The translations under genes and the position numbers were made by a program. A DNA stretch of 64,000 nucleotides from Candidatus Coprenecus stercoravium. GTDB lineage: Bacteria > Bacteroidota > Bacteroidia > Bacteroidales > UBA932. Positions 25,522 to 42,358 of this stretch are shown in pieces. The stretch covers positions 28,498-92,497 of the forward strand of contig DXAW01000028.1 of NCBI GenBank assembly GCA_019116865.1, given 5' to 3'. The notes under the pieces were generated by a model, which was not told the origin of the DNA, did not search any database, and saw only the letters and a list, made by a program, of their open reading frames with translations. Position 1 is the first letter of the stretch, and the number at the start of each line of letters is the position of its first letter.

Positions 25522-25640
25522 TTTTTCGTTTTGAAGGGGGAGATTCAAGGAACGTGAGGAGAGAGCACCGGAGTTTACTTGTGTAAATGAGGATGCGAGC
25601 GACAAGCGGTGACGCAGAAGATGCCCTTCAAAACGAAAAA
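25522..25640 (+). repeat. 119-bp stem-loop element A directly 5' of tRNA-Gly
   Basis: TTTTTCGTTTTGAAGGG (25522-25538) and its exact complement (25624-25640) enclose 85 nt. These contain GCACCGGAG followed by the small hairpin TTTAC-TTGT-GTAAA and then TGAGGATGCGA. The element ends 1 nt before tRNA-Gly. The core is shared with element C (27203-27324). It lies inside the tRNA operon, so it should be transcribed as a long hairpin. No convincing protein is encoded. Confidence 0.85.
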
Positions 25641-25641
25641 G

Positions 25642-25714
25642 GCGGAAGTAGCTCAGTTGGTAGAGCATCAGCCTTCCAAGCTGAGGGTCGCGGGTTCGAA
25701 CCTCGTCTTCCGCT
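25642..25714 (+). tRNA. tRNA-Gly (anticodon TCC)
   Basis: Cloverleaf with acceptor GCGGAAG/CTTCCGC, anticodon stem TCAGC/GCTGA around CTTCCAA (TCC) and T-loop TTCGAAC. No encoded CCA. The 17-bp-arm element A ends 1 nt upstream. Confidence 0.97.
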
Positions 25715-25720
25715 CTTAAA

Positions 25721-25792
25721 GCCAGTGTAGCTCAGGGGTAGAGCGCTTCCTTGGTAAGGAAGAGGTCATGAGTTCAAATCTCATCACCGGCT
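25721..25792 (+). tRNA. tRNA-Thr (anticodon GGT)
   Basis: Cloverleaf with anticodon stem CTTCC/GGAAG around TTGGTAA (GGT) and T-loop TTCAAAT. The acceptor stem GCCAGTG/CACCGGC contains an A-C mismatch at 4:69. No encoded CCA. It is 6 nt after tRNA-Gly and 35 nt before tuf. Confidence 0.95.
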
Positions 25793-25827
25793 CAATTTAT
25801 TATATACATTAAATTAAATCTCACATT

Positions 25828-27015
<1,188 letters not shown>

Positions 27016-27042
27016 TTATCCCCTAACAGGGAAATAATAAAT

Positions 27043-27069
27043 AAAGGGGGTCTACTCGGCCCCCTTTTT
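27043..27069 (+). terminator. Rho-independent terminator after tuf
   Basis: AAAGGGGG (27043-27050) pairs with CCCCCTTT (27060-27067) around TCTACTCGG and is followed by more T, the classical shape. It ends the tRNA-tuf transcript. Confidence 0.9.
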
Positions 27070-27127
27070 AAAGTAACCGAGTAGAAAGGGCCACAGACGG
27101 CACAGAATCTGATCGAACCTCTGACTT

Positions 27128-27176
27128 TTTTAGGGCTTAGGGCCGGCAGATTCAAGGAGCGCGAGGAGCGAGCACC
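27128..27176 (+). repeat. Truncated copy B of the tRNA-leader element
   Basis: TTTTAGGGCTTAGGGCCGGCA resembles the left arm of element C at 17 of 21 positions and is followed by GATTCAAGGAGCG...GAGCACC, the start of the shared core. The copy then diverges, without the inner hairpin or right arm. Together with element C it fills most of the 256 bp between the tuf terminator and tRNA-Trp; no gene is seen there. Confidence 0.7.
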
Positions 27177-27202
27177 AAAGGAACTGACGTACCTTAGACC
27201 TC

Positions 27203-27324
27203 TTTTAGGGTTATGGGGCGGCAGTTTCAAGGAGTGCGACGAATGAGCACCGGAGCTTACTTCTGTAAGTGAGGATGCGAATGAGGAGCAGCGACGCCGA
27301 AAATGCCGTCCTAGAACCCTAAAA
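27203..27324 (+). repeat. 122-bp stem-loop element C directly 5' of tRNA-Trp
   Basis: Left arm 27203-27223 (TTTTAGGGTTATGGGGCGGCA) pairs with 27304-27324, 20 of 21 positions when G-U pairs are allowed. The 80-nt interior matches element A, including GCACCGGAG and TGAGGATGCGA. The inner hairpin is CTTAC-TTCT-GTAAG, where the outermost pair is C-G instead of T-A in element A. It ends 1 nt before tRNA-Trp, exactly as element A does before tRNA-Gly. Confidence 0.85.
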
Positions 27325-27325
27325 A

Positions 27326-27396
27326 AGGGACATAGTTCAAGGGTAGAATAGCGGTCTCCAAAACCGTTGATGGGCGTTCGAATCGCTCTGTCCCTG
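27326..27396 (+). tRNA. tRNA-Trp (anticodon CCA)
   Basis: Cloverleaf with acceptor AGGGACA/TGTCCCT, anticodon stem GCGGT/ACCGT around CTCCAAA (CCA) and T-loop TTCGAAT. No encoded CCA. It precedes secE-nusG, a gene order common in bacteria. Confidence 0.97.
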
Positions 27397-27403
27397 CAAG
27401 ATA

Positions 27404-27423
27404 CCGGATTGTTACGGATCCGG
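27404..27423 (+). other. Small hairpin between tRNA-Trp and secE
   Basis: CCGGAT (27404-27409) pairs with ATCCGG (27418-27423), followed by CATTTT. It may mark tRNA 3' processing or weak termination; support is limited. Confidence 0.35.
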
Positions 27424-27479
27424 CATTTTAACGACGGCTCGAGGCAAGCTTCCGGCTGACAGCCGACAAAACATTAAAA

Positions 27480-27674
27480 ATGAGCAAAGTATCAGTTTAC
27501 GTAAAAGAGTCGTACAAGGAGCTGACTCAAAAGGTCAGCTGGCCGTCATGGAACCAGCTTCAAAGTTCGGCTATTGTCGTGATGGTGGCATCTGTCATCC
27601 TCGCTGCGATAATTTTCCTTATGGACTTCGTGTTCAGACATTTGATGACCACGATCTATAATTTATTGTATTAG
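27480..27674 (+). CDS. secE: Preprotein translocase subunit SecE
   Basis: The 64-residue protein has the SecE pattern: an amphipathic N-terminal helix (YVKESYKELTQKVSWPSWNQL) and one membrane helix (IVVMVASVILAAIIFLMDFVF). It stabilises SecY in the inner-membrane translocon. Length is typical of single-helix SecE. It sits between tRNA-Trp and nusG (5 nt), the standard position. Confidence 0.97.
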   Translation: MSKVSVYVKESYKELTQKVSWPSWNQLQSSAIVVMVASVILAAIIFLMDFVFRHLMTTIYNLLY

Positions 27675-27679
27675 ACGCA

Positions 27680-28234
27680 ATGGCTGAGCTGGAAAAGAAA
27701 TGGTATGTCATCCGGGTCGCCGGAGGTAAGGAGAAAAAGGCTAAGGAATATATTGAGAGCGAGTTGAAAGCACTCGGTCTCGATAATTACGTATCCCAGA
27801 TTCTCATTCCCACCGAAAAGATCTATCAGGTACGCAACGGTAAGAAGGTAAGCAAGGAAAGTATATTCTTCCCCGGCTATATTCTTATTGAGGCGCACTT
27901 GACCGGCGAGCTGCAGCACATCATCAGAAACATTCCGCACGTATCCGGATTCCTCACGGAAAGACAGGGCAAGGACAAGGAGCCTATCCCTCTCAGACCC
28001 TCCGAGGTCAACCGCATACTGGGAATCGTAGACGAGCAGCTCGAGCAGGATGAGGAAAACATCACTCCGTTTGTCATTGGCGAGGCTGTCAAGATTACCG
28101 ACGGACCTTTCAACGGTTTCGACGGTACTATTGAGGAGATTCTCCAGGACAAGAAGAAGCTCAAAGTGATGGTCAAGATTTTCGGACGTAAGACTCTTTT
28201 GGAACTCAACTTTGTTCAAGTAGTTAAAGAATAA
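27680..28234 (+). CDS. nusG: Transcription elongation/antitermination factor NusG
   Basis: The 184-residue protein begins [21 protein letters not shown] (NGN domain) and has FFPGYILIE and a C-terminal KOW domain, [21 protein letters not shown]. NusG clamps on RNA polymerase and links it to Rho or the ribosome. Located directly before rplK as in most bacteria. Confidence 0.97.
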   Translation: MAELEKKWYVIRVAGGKEKKAKEYIESELKALGLDNYVSQILIPTEKIYQVRNGKKVSKESIFFPGYILIEAHLTGELQHIIRNIPHVSGFLTERQGKDKEPIPLRPSEVNRILGIVDEQLEQDEENITPFVIGEAVKITDGPFNGFDGTIEEILQDKKKLKVMVKIFGRKTLLELNFVQVVKE

Positions 28235-28248
28235 ATCTAGTAGTAATT

Positions 28249-28695
28249 ATGGCCAAAGAAATTGCCGCATTTATTAAATTGCAGATAAAAGGCGGTGCCG
28301 CGAATCCCTCACCTCCAGTAGGACCGGCTCTCGGTTCGAAGGGCGTGAACATCATGGATTTCTGCAAACAATTCAATGCCCGTACTCAGGACAAAGCCGG
28401 AAAAGTGCTGCCTGTGATTATTACAGTCTACAGCGATAAATCCTTTACATTTGTTGTAAAGCAGCCCCCTGTAGCCGTACAGATCAAAGAGGCCGCAAAA
28501 CTGTCCAAAGGCTCTGCCGAGCCCAACCGCAGCAAGGTCGGCTCGCTTACCTGGGAGCAGGTAAAGGCTATCGCTCAGGACAAGATGCCTGACATGAATG
28601 CATTCACACTCAAGTCTGCAATGAAAATGGTAGCTGGTACTGCCAGAAGCATGGGTGTTACTGTAACGGGAACATTTCCTGAAGATATAAAATAA
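28249..28695 (+). CDS. rplK: 50S ribosomal protein L11
   Basis: The 148-residue protein has the L11 N-terminal domain ([35 protein letters not shown]) and the rRNA-binding C-terminal domain ([16 protein letters not shown]). L11 forms the GTPase-associated centre with 23S rRNA. It starts 14 nt after nusG. Confidence 0.98.
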   Translation: MAKEIAAFIKLQIKGGAANPSPPVGPALGSKGVNIMDFCKQFNARTQDKAGKVLPVIITVYSDKSFTFVVKQPPVAVQIKEAAKLSKGSAEPNRSKVGSLTWEQVKAIAQDKMPDMNAFTLKSAMKMVAGTARSMGVTVTGTFPEDIK

Positions 28696-28704
28696 TCACG
28701 CGCT

Positions 28705-29406
28705 ATGAGTAAATTGACTAAAAACCAGAAGACAGCTGTCGAGAAGGTTGATTTCGGGAAACAGTACAGACTCTTGGAGGCCTGCAAGCTGGTCAAGGAG
28801 ACCAACTATGCCAAATTTGACGCCTCTGTGGACATGGCTGTACGTCTCGGAGTCGATCCCCGTAAGGCTAACCAGATGGTACGTGGCGTCGTGACCCTTC
28901 CTCACGGAACAGGAAAAGTGACCCGCGTACTCGTATTGTGCACCCCCGATAAGGAGAATGAAGCCCGTGAGGCTGGTGCCGACTATGTAGGTTTGGATGA
29001 ATTCGTTGAGAAAATCAAAGGAGGCTGGACCGATGTGGATGTTGTCATCTGTACTCCCTCTGTCATGGGTAAGGTAGGTGCCCTCGGCCGTATCCTCGGT
29101 CCGCGCGGCCTGATGCCTAACCCCAAGACAGGTACTGTGACAATGGAAATCGGAAAGGCTGTAAAAGAAGTGAAAGCCGGTAAAATCGACTTCAAGGTGG
29201 ACAAGACCGGTATCGTTCACGCAGCTATCGGCAAGGTTTCATTCGAAGCCGAGCAGCTCGCCGAGAACGCACAGGAGCTTCTCAACACAATCGCCAAACT
29301 GAAACCTCAGTCCCTGAAAGGAACTTACGTGAAGAGTGTTTTCATCTCTTCTACTATGAGCCCCGGTATTTGCATAGATTCCAAAACTTTCAGTGCTGCT
29401 GAATAA
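28705..29406 (+). CDS. rplA: 50S ribosomal protein L1
   Basis: The 233-residue protein has the L1 signature [17 protein letters not shown] and normal length. L1 forms the mobile stalk at the E site. Only 9 nt separate it from rplK and 15 nt from rplJ. Confidence 0.98.
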   Translation: MSKLTKNQKTAVEKVDFGKQYRLLEACKLVKETNYAKFDASVDMAVRLGVDPRKANQMVRGVVTLPHGTGKVTRVLVLCTPDKENEAREAGADYVGLDEFVEKIKGGWTDVDVVICTPSVMGKVGALGRILGPRGLMPNPKTGTVTMEIGKAVKEVKAGKIDFKVDKTGIVHAAIGKVSFEAEQLAENAQELLNTIAKLKPQSLKGTYVKSVFISSTMSPGICIDSKTFSAAE

Positions 29407-29421
29407 TTAATTTAGAGTATC

Positions 29422-29946
29422 ATGAGAAAAGAGGAAAAAGCACAGATTATAGATCAGGTTGCGGCTCAGTTGTCTGAGACTCCCAACTTCTATGTAACCG
29501 ACATATCGGGCCTCAATGCGGAAAATACAACAGCTCTCCGCAGGGCTTGCTTCGAGAAGGAAGTAAAATTGATGGTCGTTAAGAACACTCTGTTCATCAA
29601 GGCTCTTGAGAAGATTGAGGGACAGGCTGTAGAGGCCATCAAGCCCATCATGGAAGGCTCATCCGCTATAATGTTCACTACTACCCCCAACACCCCCGCC
29701 AAACTCATCAAGGAATACGGAGAAAAGATGGGCAAGCCGGTGCTGAAGGGTGCGTATGTTCAGGATTGCGCATATATCGGCGCCGAGAATCTTGAGGTTC
29801 TCGTCAACATCAAGTCCCGTGAGGAACTCATCGGTGAAATCATCGGTCTGCTGCAGTCTCCTGCACGCAACGTTATCTCCGCTCTGCAGGCTTCTGCCGG
29901 CGGAAAAGTCGCAGGACTTGTCAAGACCTTATCGGAAAAAGAATAA
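29422..29946 (+). CDS. rplJ: 50S ribosomal protein L10
   Basis: The 174-residue protein has the L10 N-terminal rRNA-binding region (NFYVTDISGLNAENTTALRRACFEKEVKLMVVKNTLF) and a C-terminal helix for L7/L12 dimers. It is the base of the L7/L12 stalk. The 15-nt gap after rplA leaves no room for the long L10 leader that regulates rplJL in some bacteria. Confidence 0.97.
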   Translation: MRKEEKAQIIDQVAAQLSETPNFYVTDISGLNAENTTALRRACFEKEVKLMVVKNTLFIKALEKIEGQAVEAIKPIMEGSSAIMFTTTPNTPAKLIKEYGEKMGKPVLKGAYVQDCAYIGAENLEVLVNIKSREELIGEIIGLLQSPARNVISALQASAGGKVAGLVKTLSEKE

Positions 29947-29978
29947 AAATAAAACAAACAATTTAATAATTAGAAATC

Positions 29979-30356
29979 ATGGCAGATATCAAAAAATTTG
30001 CGGAAGAATTAGTTAACCTTACAGTTAAAGAAGTTCATGAACTCGCACAGGTACTGAAGGAGGAATATGGAATCGAGCCTGCAGCAGCCGCTGCAGTAGC
30101 AGTAGCCGCTCCCGCAGCAGGCGGAGCAGCAGCTGAGGCTGAGCAGACACAGTTCGATGTTATCCTGACCTCTGCCGGACAGGCTAAACTCCAGATTGTA
30201 AAGGTCGTTAAGGAGATTACCGGTCTCGGACTGAAGGAAGCTAAAGACCTCGTAGACAAGGTTCCTGCTCCCGTAAAGGAGAAAGTATCCAAAGCTGAAG
30301 CTGAACAGGTAAAAGCACAACTCGAAGAAGCAGGCGGAGAAGTTGAAGTTAAATAA
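29979..30356 (+). CDS. rplL: 50S ribosomal protein L7/L12
   Basis: The 125-residue protein has an N-terminal dimerisation domain ([19 protein letters not shown]), an Ala-rich hinge ([14 protein letters not shown]) and the C-terminal factor-binding domain ([19 protein letters not shown]). It recruits translational GTPases. A strong hairpin separates it from rpoB. Confidence 0.98.
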   Translation: MADIKKFAEELVNLTVKEVHELAQVLKEEYGIEPAAAAAVAVAAPAAGGAAAEAEQTQFDVILTSAGQAKLQIVKVVKEITGLGLKEAKDLVDKVPAPVKEKVSKAEAEQVKAQLEEAGGEVEVK

Positions 30357-30386
30357 ACATACTCTATCCCGCTGACGGGAAAATTC

Positions 30387-30421
30387 AGGTTTAGGGTCCT
30401 CCCGGGACTCTAAACCTTTTT
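30387..30421 (+). terminator. Terminator-like attenuator between rplL and rpoB
   Basis: AGGTTTAGGGTCC (30387-30399) pairs with GGACTCTAAACCT (30405-30417), 13 pairs including one G-U, with loop TCCCG and a following TTTTT. Shape and strength are those of an intrinsic terminator. With rpoB 39 nt downstream and no Bacteroidota promoter seen in between, partial read-through is the likely way to set the rpoBC to ribosomal-protein ratio. Confidence 0.8.
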
Positions 30422-30459
30422 GTCGTTTTCAAAGTTTATCTTCAACAAAACCGGATACA

Positions 30460-34281
<3,822 letters not shown>

Positions 34282-34310
34282 TTTTTGTATTGGATAAATA
34301 GCAATCAGAT

Positions 34311-38573
<4,263 letters not shown>

Positions 38574-38588
38574 CCTCTTCCTTGCTTA

Positions 38589-38630
38589 CAATAAAAAATC
38601 CGGCCACATCTGTGGTCGGATTTTTTATTG
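38589..38630. terminator. Strong bidirectional terminator between rpoC and the porV-like gene
   Basis: CAATAAAAAATCCGGCCACA pairs with its complement through TGTGGTCGGATTTTTTATTG, about 20 pairs with one G-T and a 2-nt loop, with an A-run on one side and a T-run on the other. It can stop transcription from both directions between these convergent units. Confidence 0.93.
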
Positions 38631-38647
38631 TCTATACCCTGACTCTA

Positions 38648-39601
38648 CTAGAACTCGAAGCCGAGTCCGAGTGTAAAGGTATTGGTCAAAGGAGAATTTT
38701 TGTCAGTTCCGATAAGATATGCGGCATTGAAAGATATACCGATAATCTTGAATCCAAGACCTACTGAGGCGTAGGAACCGTAGTACATCTTGTCCGCATC
38801 GCCATAGTGATAACCGGCGCTTACACGGAACATATCATTGTAGGCGTACTGCGCTCCCAGACCGGCGAAGAAAGAAGACTCCTCAAAAGTAAGTCCTCCC
38901 TCAAGATTCACAGCTACAGCATGCTTGTCCTCCTGACCGAAATGCTGCTCCGTACCCAGACCCAGCTTTACATTTGCAGGAAGCTGGTAGGCAGCAGCGC
39001 CATAGCTGATCTTCGAACCGATATTCGAGGCAGTCACACCTATCCGCATGAATTTCAAATCCACCAATGCGCCGAAATCAGCAGATACCGCACCGCCTTT
39101 CGCATCCTTGCTCAAAGCACTGTGTACATAGTTGACATTGGCGCCGAGAGAGAGGATAGGAAGGATACGGAAACCGAATCCGACACCGGCCTCAAGATCT
39201 ATGGGTGAGAACTGGCTTATATTCACTCCGTCCGACGTAATCGAAAGGGGCTGTCCGCCGAAATACCTCAGTCCGGCCGACACTGTCATGAATCTGGCAA
39301 CCCTGCCGTATCCTGCCACTGCCACCGCATTGAACGGACCAGGTGCGGCAGCCTTATCAGCCGAGGTGTTCCAAAGCGTGTAAGACGCACCAACCTGAAA
39401 TTTCTGCTCATCGAGAGCAGTGGAGGCAATATTGTTCCACATCGCATAGGGTGTGGACTCGAGAACTGTACCTGTTCCGGCCATGCCGAGCGCTACAGGA
39501 TCGGGATTGACCTCAAGAAAACCTGCAGGCTGAGCCTGGGCGGTAAAGGCAGCCGCTGATAACACGGCTGCCGCTATGATTGTTGTCTTAATACTTTTCA
39601 T
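38648..39601 (-). CDS. PorV/PorQ-family outer-membrane beta-barrel protein
   Basis: The 317-residue protein has a signal peptide (MKSIKTTIIAAAVLSAAAFTAQAQ), then GFLEVNPDPVALGMAGTGTV and YAMWNNIAST, which resemble the N-terminal region of PorV/PorQ proteins, and many alternating beta strands ending in aromatic GLGFEF. PorV shuttles T9SS cargo at the outer membrane and PorQ belongs to the surface attachment complex. This gene starts within the stop of the S8 protease gene (TAATG), and that protease carries a T9SS domain, so a role in its export or anchoring is plausible. It may be a dedicated paralogue and not the housekeeping PorV. Confidence 0.75.
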   Translation of the reverse strand: MKSIKTTIIAAAVLSAAAFTAQAQPAGFLEVNPDPVALGMAGTGTVLESTPYAMWNNIASTALDEQKFQVGASYTLWNTSADKAAAPGPFNAVAVAGYGRVARFMTVSAGLRYFGGQPLSITSDGVNISQFSPIDLEAGVGFGFRILPILSLGANVNYVHSALSKDAKGGAVSADFGALVDLKFMRIGVTASNIGSKISYGAAAYQLPANVKLGLGTEQHFGQEDKHAVAVNLEGGLTFEESSFFAGLGAQYAYNDMFRVSAGYHYGDADKMYYGSYASVGLGFKIIGISFNAAYLIGTDKNSPLTNTFTLGLGFEF

Positions 39602-42336
39602 TACAGTTTAGCTATATCTGTGGTTATTTTTGTATCACCGTAGGAAAGAGTAAGGGTGTACACACCTGCCGAAAGAGCGGAGAGATCAAGCGCATAAGGC
39701 TCGGATGACGATATATTCATATTATCCTCCTGTTTCTTGAGAGCTCCGCTGGCTGAACGAATCTCGACAGATGCGGCAGTAACGGTCTCAGGTGTCCGGA
39801 TATAAAGTGTATCCGTCACGGGATTGGGATAGAAGTCAGCCTGTGCGCCGCCTTCACGGATCGTCACGTCGAATGTGATGGAAGCCGTCTCGTCCATGGC
39901 GTCGTAGGCTGTGACTGTCACTGCTGTCTGTCCTGTTGCCAGAGGCGCGAGCACAAGAATATTCTCACGGAATGTTCCGTTTACAATTCCAGGCGTCTTG
40001 TAGGCAATTCTATAGGAAAGTTTGTCTCCATCACTGTCTTTGAAATATTGAGTAAGATCCATTTCATATGAGGAGCCGGGACTGATGGTCACTCCCTCAG
40101 GCTGTTTGATGACTTCGGGAACCGAGTTCTCAAGCACCTCGAAATTGACAGTCTTGACCGCTGTTCCTCCGAATCCGTCATCCAGTGTCACATCAATTGT
40201 ATGATTGCCTGTGCCGGCCTCCATACTTGAGATAGTGAGTCTGACTGTTGAGTCATTCAGCATTCTGACAGTAGCGACCCTACTCTCAGGTACTGTAGCG
40301 CTCAGTTTATGACCGTCCAAATCTCTAACACGGAAGTTAATATCCGCATTATTAGGATATTTTATGCTAGTATCCAAAGGCTCAGAAGGTACGAACTCCG
40401 GAAGAGTGTTGGGACCGGTGGTCACCTCCTGAACGGCACTGAATGTAGAGAGATTGCGTGCGAAATCGCAGGCTGCCGAAGTTATATAGTACTTGGTCTC
40501 GAACTCAAGTGCGCTGATAACACCGGAGAACTTATCACCCACGGCATAATCCGTCACCATCTCGCTCACATTGGGCAGAGCCACCACTGAAGCGGAATCG
40601 GTGATATCTATAGGGCTGGTCGAATAATACACATTGACGTATGTAGGATGCTCGTCATCCTCGTCCGCCGGAATTGTCAGGCTGTAATTGACGAAATTGG
40701 AGCGTACGGAAAGTTCCAGATCGGTGATGGGATCAGGACGCACGGTACTTGCAGTGGCAAGAGCACGCTGAACATCGACAAGACCATGACCCATAACATC
40801 GGAAGTGACATACTGGGAAATATCCCTTGCGGATGACTCCAGTATGTCCCTGAGCATATCGGCTGTGAAACCTTGCGAACCGAAATATGATACGAGAAGA
40901 GCGGCGGCTCCGGACACATGAGGACACGCCTGCGATGTACCCTCGTAAGCGCCGTAGCTGTCATTGGGTACAGTACTGAGCACCTCCTGCTGTTTGTCAC
41001 TGTCTCCTCCCGGAGCACATATATCAACCCAGTTGCCGAAGTTGGTATACCATGTCCTCTCGTAATCCCCTCCGATAGCTGCAACAGCTACACAAGGCTC
41101 GTATTCTGCCGGGAATCCCGTACCCCTATTATCATTACCTGCCGCAAAAATCACTATACCTCCGGCCATAGGGCCTACCTGATTGCCGCCGTCCCTGCCA
41201 TTTTCATCATAACCGGCATTCTTTATAAAGTAATCTATACCGGCCTTGTCCGAAGGTGCGATGGTATTGTAATGAGACTTGGCCGTGTAACCCCAGCTGT
41301 TCTGGCTGATAACAGCACCGTTGTCGGCAGACCACGCAATAGCCTCTCCTGTCGCGTTGGAAGAATTATCGCCCTCGAATATCTGGCAGGACATCAGCCT
41401 TACACCCTCAATGCCCTCTGCCGCATTGCCACCGGCAACACCTGTCACACCCTCACCGTTGTTTCCTACGGCACCGACAATACCGGCCACGTGCGTGCCG
41501 TGATCGTCAGCGGTCACCAGATATGTGTTATTGACAAAGTTACGGCCGTGGCTCTGTGAGGGATCCTTACTAATCTCCGGGTCCGGATTGACCCACATCG
41601 CATCCTTAAGGTCCTTATGCTGAAAATCTATACCGCCGTCGACAACGCCCACAATCACCTCTCTGCCATCTGTCGTATAACGGGTGCCGTAAATACCGCG
41701 CTTCCAGACAGGCAGGACATTGACATCCGAACCTGATCTGGCCAGACTGTTGAATGTACCGTCATTGTACATATGCCACTGCTGCGACAAATACGGGTCA
41801 TTAAAGAGTTCGGTGGCCGCATTGTTCCTCTGGGCAGGAGGAGTCTGAGTAACAGAACCTGGTACAAGAGTTCCTCCAAGATTTACGATTTCAGGACGGT
41901 ACTCCACAAACTCCACTCCCTCTATGCTTCCGAGCTCGTCACCGGCACGGGTCAGACCGATATTCTTGTCGAAATACACGTCATACCAAAGGTGAAGACC
42001 GGCTTTTCTTCTACGTGCCTCGAATTTGCCACCGTGGGGAAAAGTACGTTCCATCTTTGTGATGCCGATGGCTGCCAAATCGTTGACAGACTTGACACCG
42101 TCGACTGTCAGTCGGCCTATTGAGTCGCTCTGAAGACTGAGCTTTTCGGCCAGCTCCTCTGTAAGCCGCAGACGCACCATACCCTGTACATAACCGTCGG
42201 TAGGCACCTCACGTCCGTTAACGACAATTGTCTCGGACTTGTTCAGACGGTCCTCATCTATACTGCAGGAGGATACGGCGACAGAAACTGCCGCTGCTGC
42301 AAAAAGAACCGCCGCATGTTTGAACTTTCTATGCAT
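39601..42336 (-). CDS. Subtilisin-like (S8) protease with lipoprotein signal and T9SS C-terminal domain
   Basis: About 911 residues from the ATG at 42336; the track start at 42381 precedes the clear signal peptide MHRKFKHAAVLFAAAAVSV. A lipobox VSSC is followed by the acidic SIDED. After a propeptide-like region, the peptidase domain has the triad in VVDGG (D233), DDHGTHVAG (H279) and GTSQACPHVSG (S467), plus AAGNDN for the oxyanion asparagine. Fibronectin-like and Ig-like repeats follow, then a T9SS sorting domain with DFYPNPVTDTLYI and LSAGVYTLTL at the C-terminus. It is probably cell-surface and probably degrades proteins for the SusCD importer of the same locus. Substrate inferred only. 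Confidence 0.85.
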   Translation of the reverse strand: MHRKFKHAAVLFAAAAVSVAVSSCSIDEDRLNKSETIVVNGREVPTDGYVQGMVRLRLTEELAEKLSLQSDSIGRLTVDGVKSVNDLAAIGITKMERTFPHGGKFEARRRKAGLHLWYDVYFDKNIGLTRAGDELGSIEGVEFVEYRPEIVNLGGTLVPGSVTQTPPAQRNNAATELFNDPYLSQQWHMYNDGTFNSLARSGSDVNVLPVWKRGIYGTRYTTDGREVIVGVVDGGIDFQHKDLKDAMWVNPDPEISKDPSQSHGRNFVNNTYLVTADDHGTHVAGIVGAVGNNGEGVTGVAGGNAAEGIEGVRLMSCQIFEGDNSSNATGEAIAWSADNGAVISQNSWGYTAKSHYNTIAPSDKAGIDYFIKNAGYDENGRDGGNQVGPMAGGIVIFAAGNDNRGTGFPAEYEPCVAVAAIGGDYERTWYTNFGNWVDICAPGGDSDKQQEVLSTVPNDSYGAYEGTSQACPHVSGAAALLVSYFGSQGFTADMLRDILESSARDISQYVTSDVMGHGLVDVQRALATASTVRPDPITDLELSVRSNFVNYSLTIPADEDDEHPTYVNVYYSTSPIDITDSASVVALPNVSEMVTDYAVGDKFSGVISALEFETKYYITSAACDFARNLSTFSAVQEVTTGPNTLPEFVPSEPLDTSIKYPNNADINFRVRDLDGHKLSATVPESRVATVRMLNDSTVRLTISSMEAGTGNHTIDVTLDDGFGGTAVKTVNFEVLENSVPEVIKQPEGVTISPGSSYEMDLTQYFKDSDGDKLSYRIAYKTPGIVNGTFRENILVLAPLATGQTAVTVTAYDAMDETASITFDVTIREGGAQADFYPNPVTDTLYIRTPETVTAASVEIRSASGALKKQEDNMNISSSEPYALDLSALSAGVYTLTLSYGDTKITTDIAKL

Positions 42337-42358
42337 TGCTCTTCTGGTTTTTAATAAT

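Noticed and set aside
25348-25668. 106-residue minus-strand ORF across the tRNA-Tyr/element A region
   Set aside because: It runs antisense through two tRNAs and a structured repeat. Such frames arise from these repeats and show no protein-like features.
29407-29421. L10 leader regulating rplJL
   Set aside because: The rplA-rplJ gap is only 15 nt, too short for that structure.
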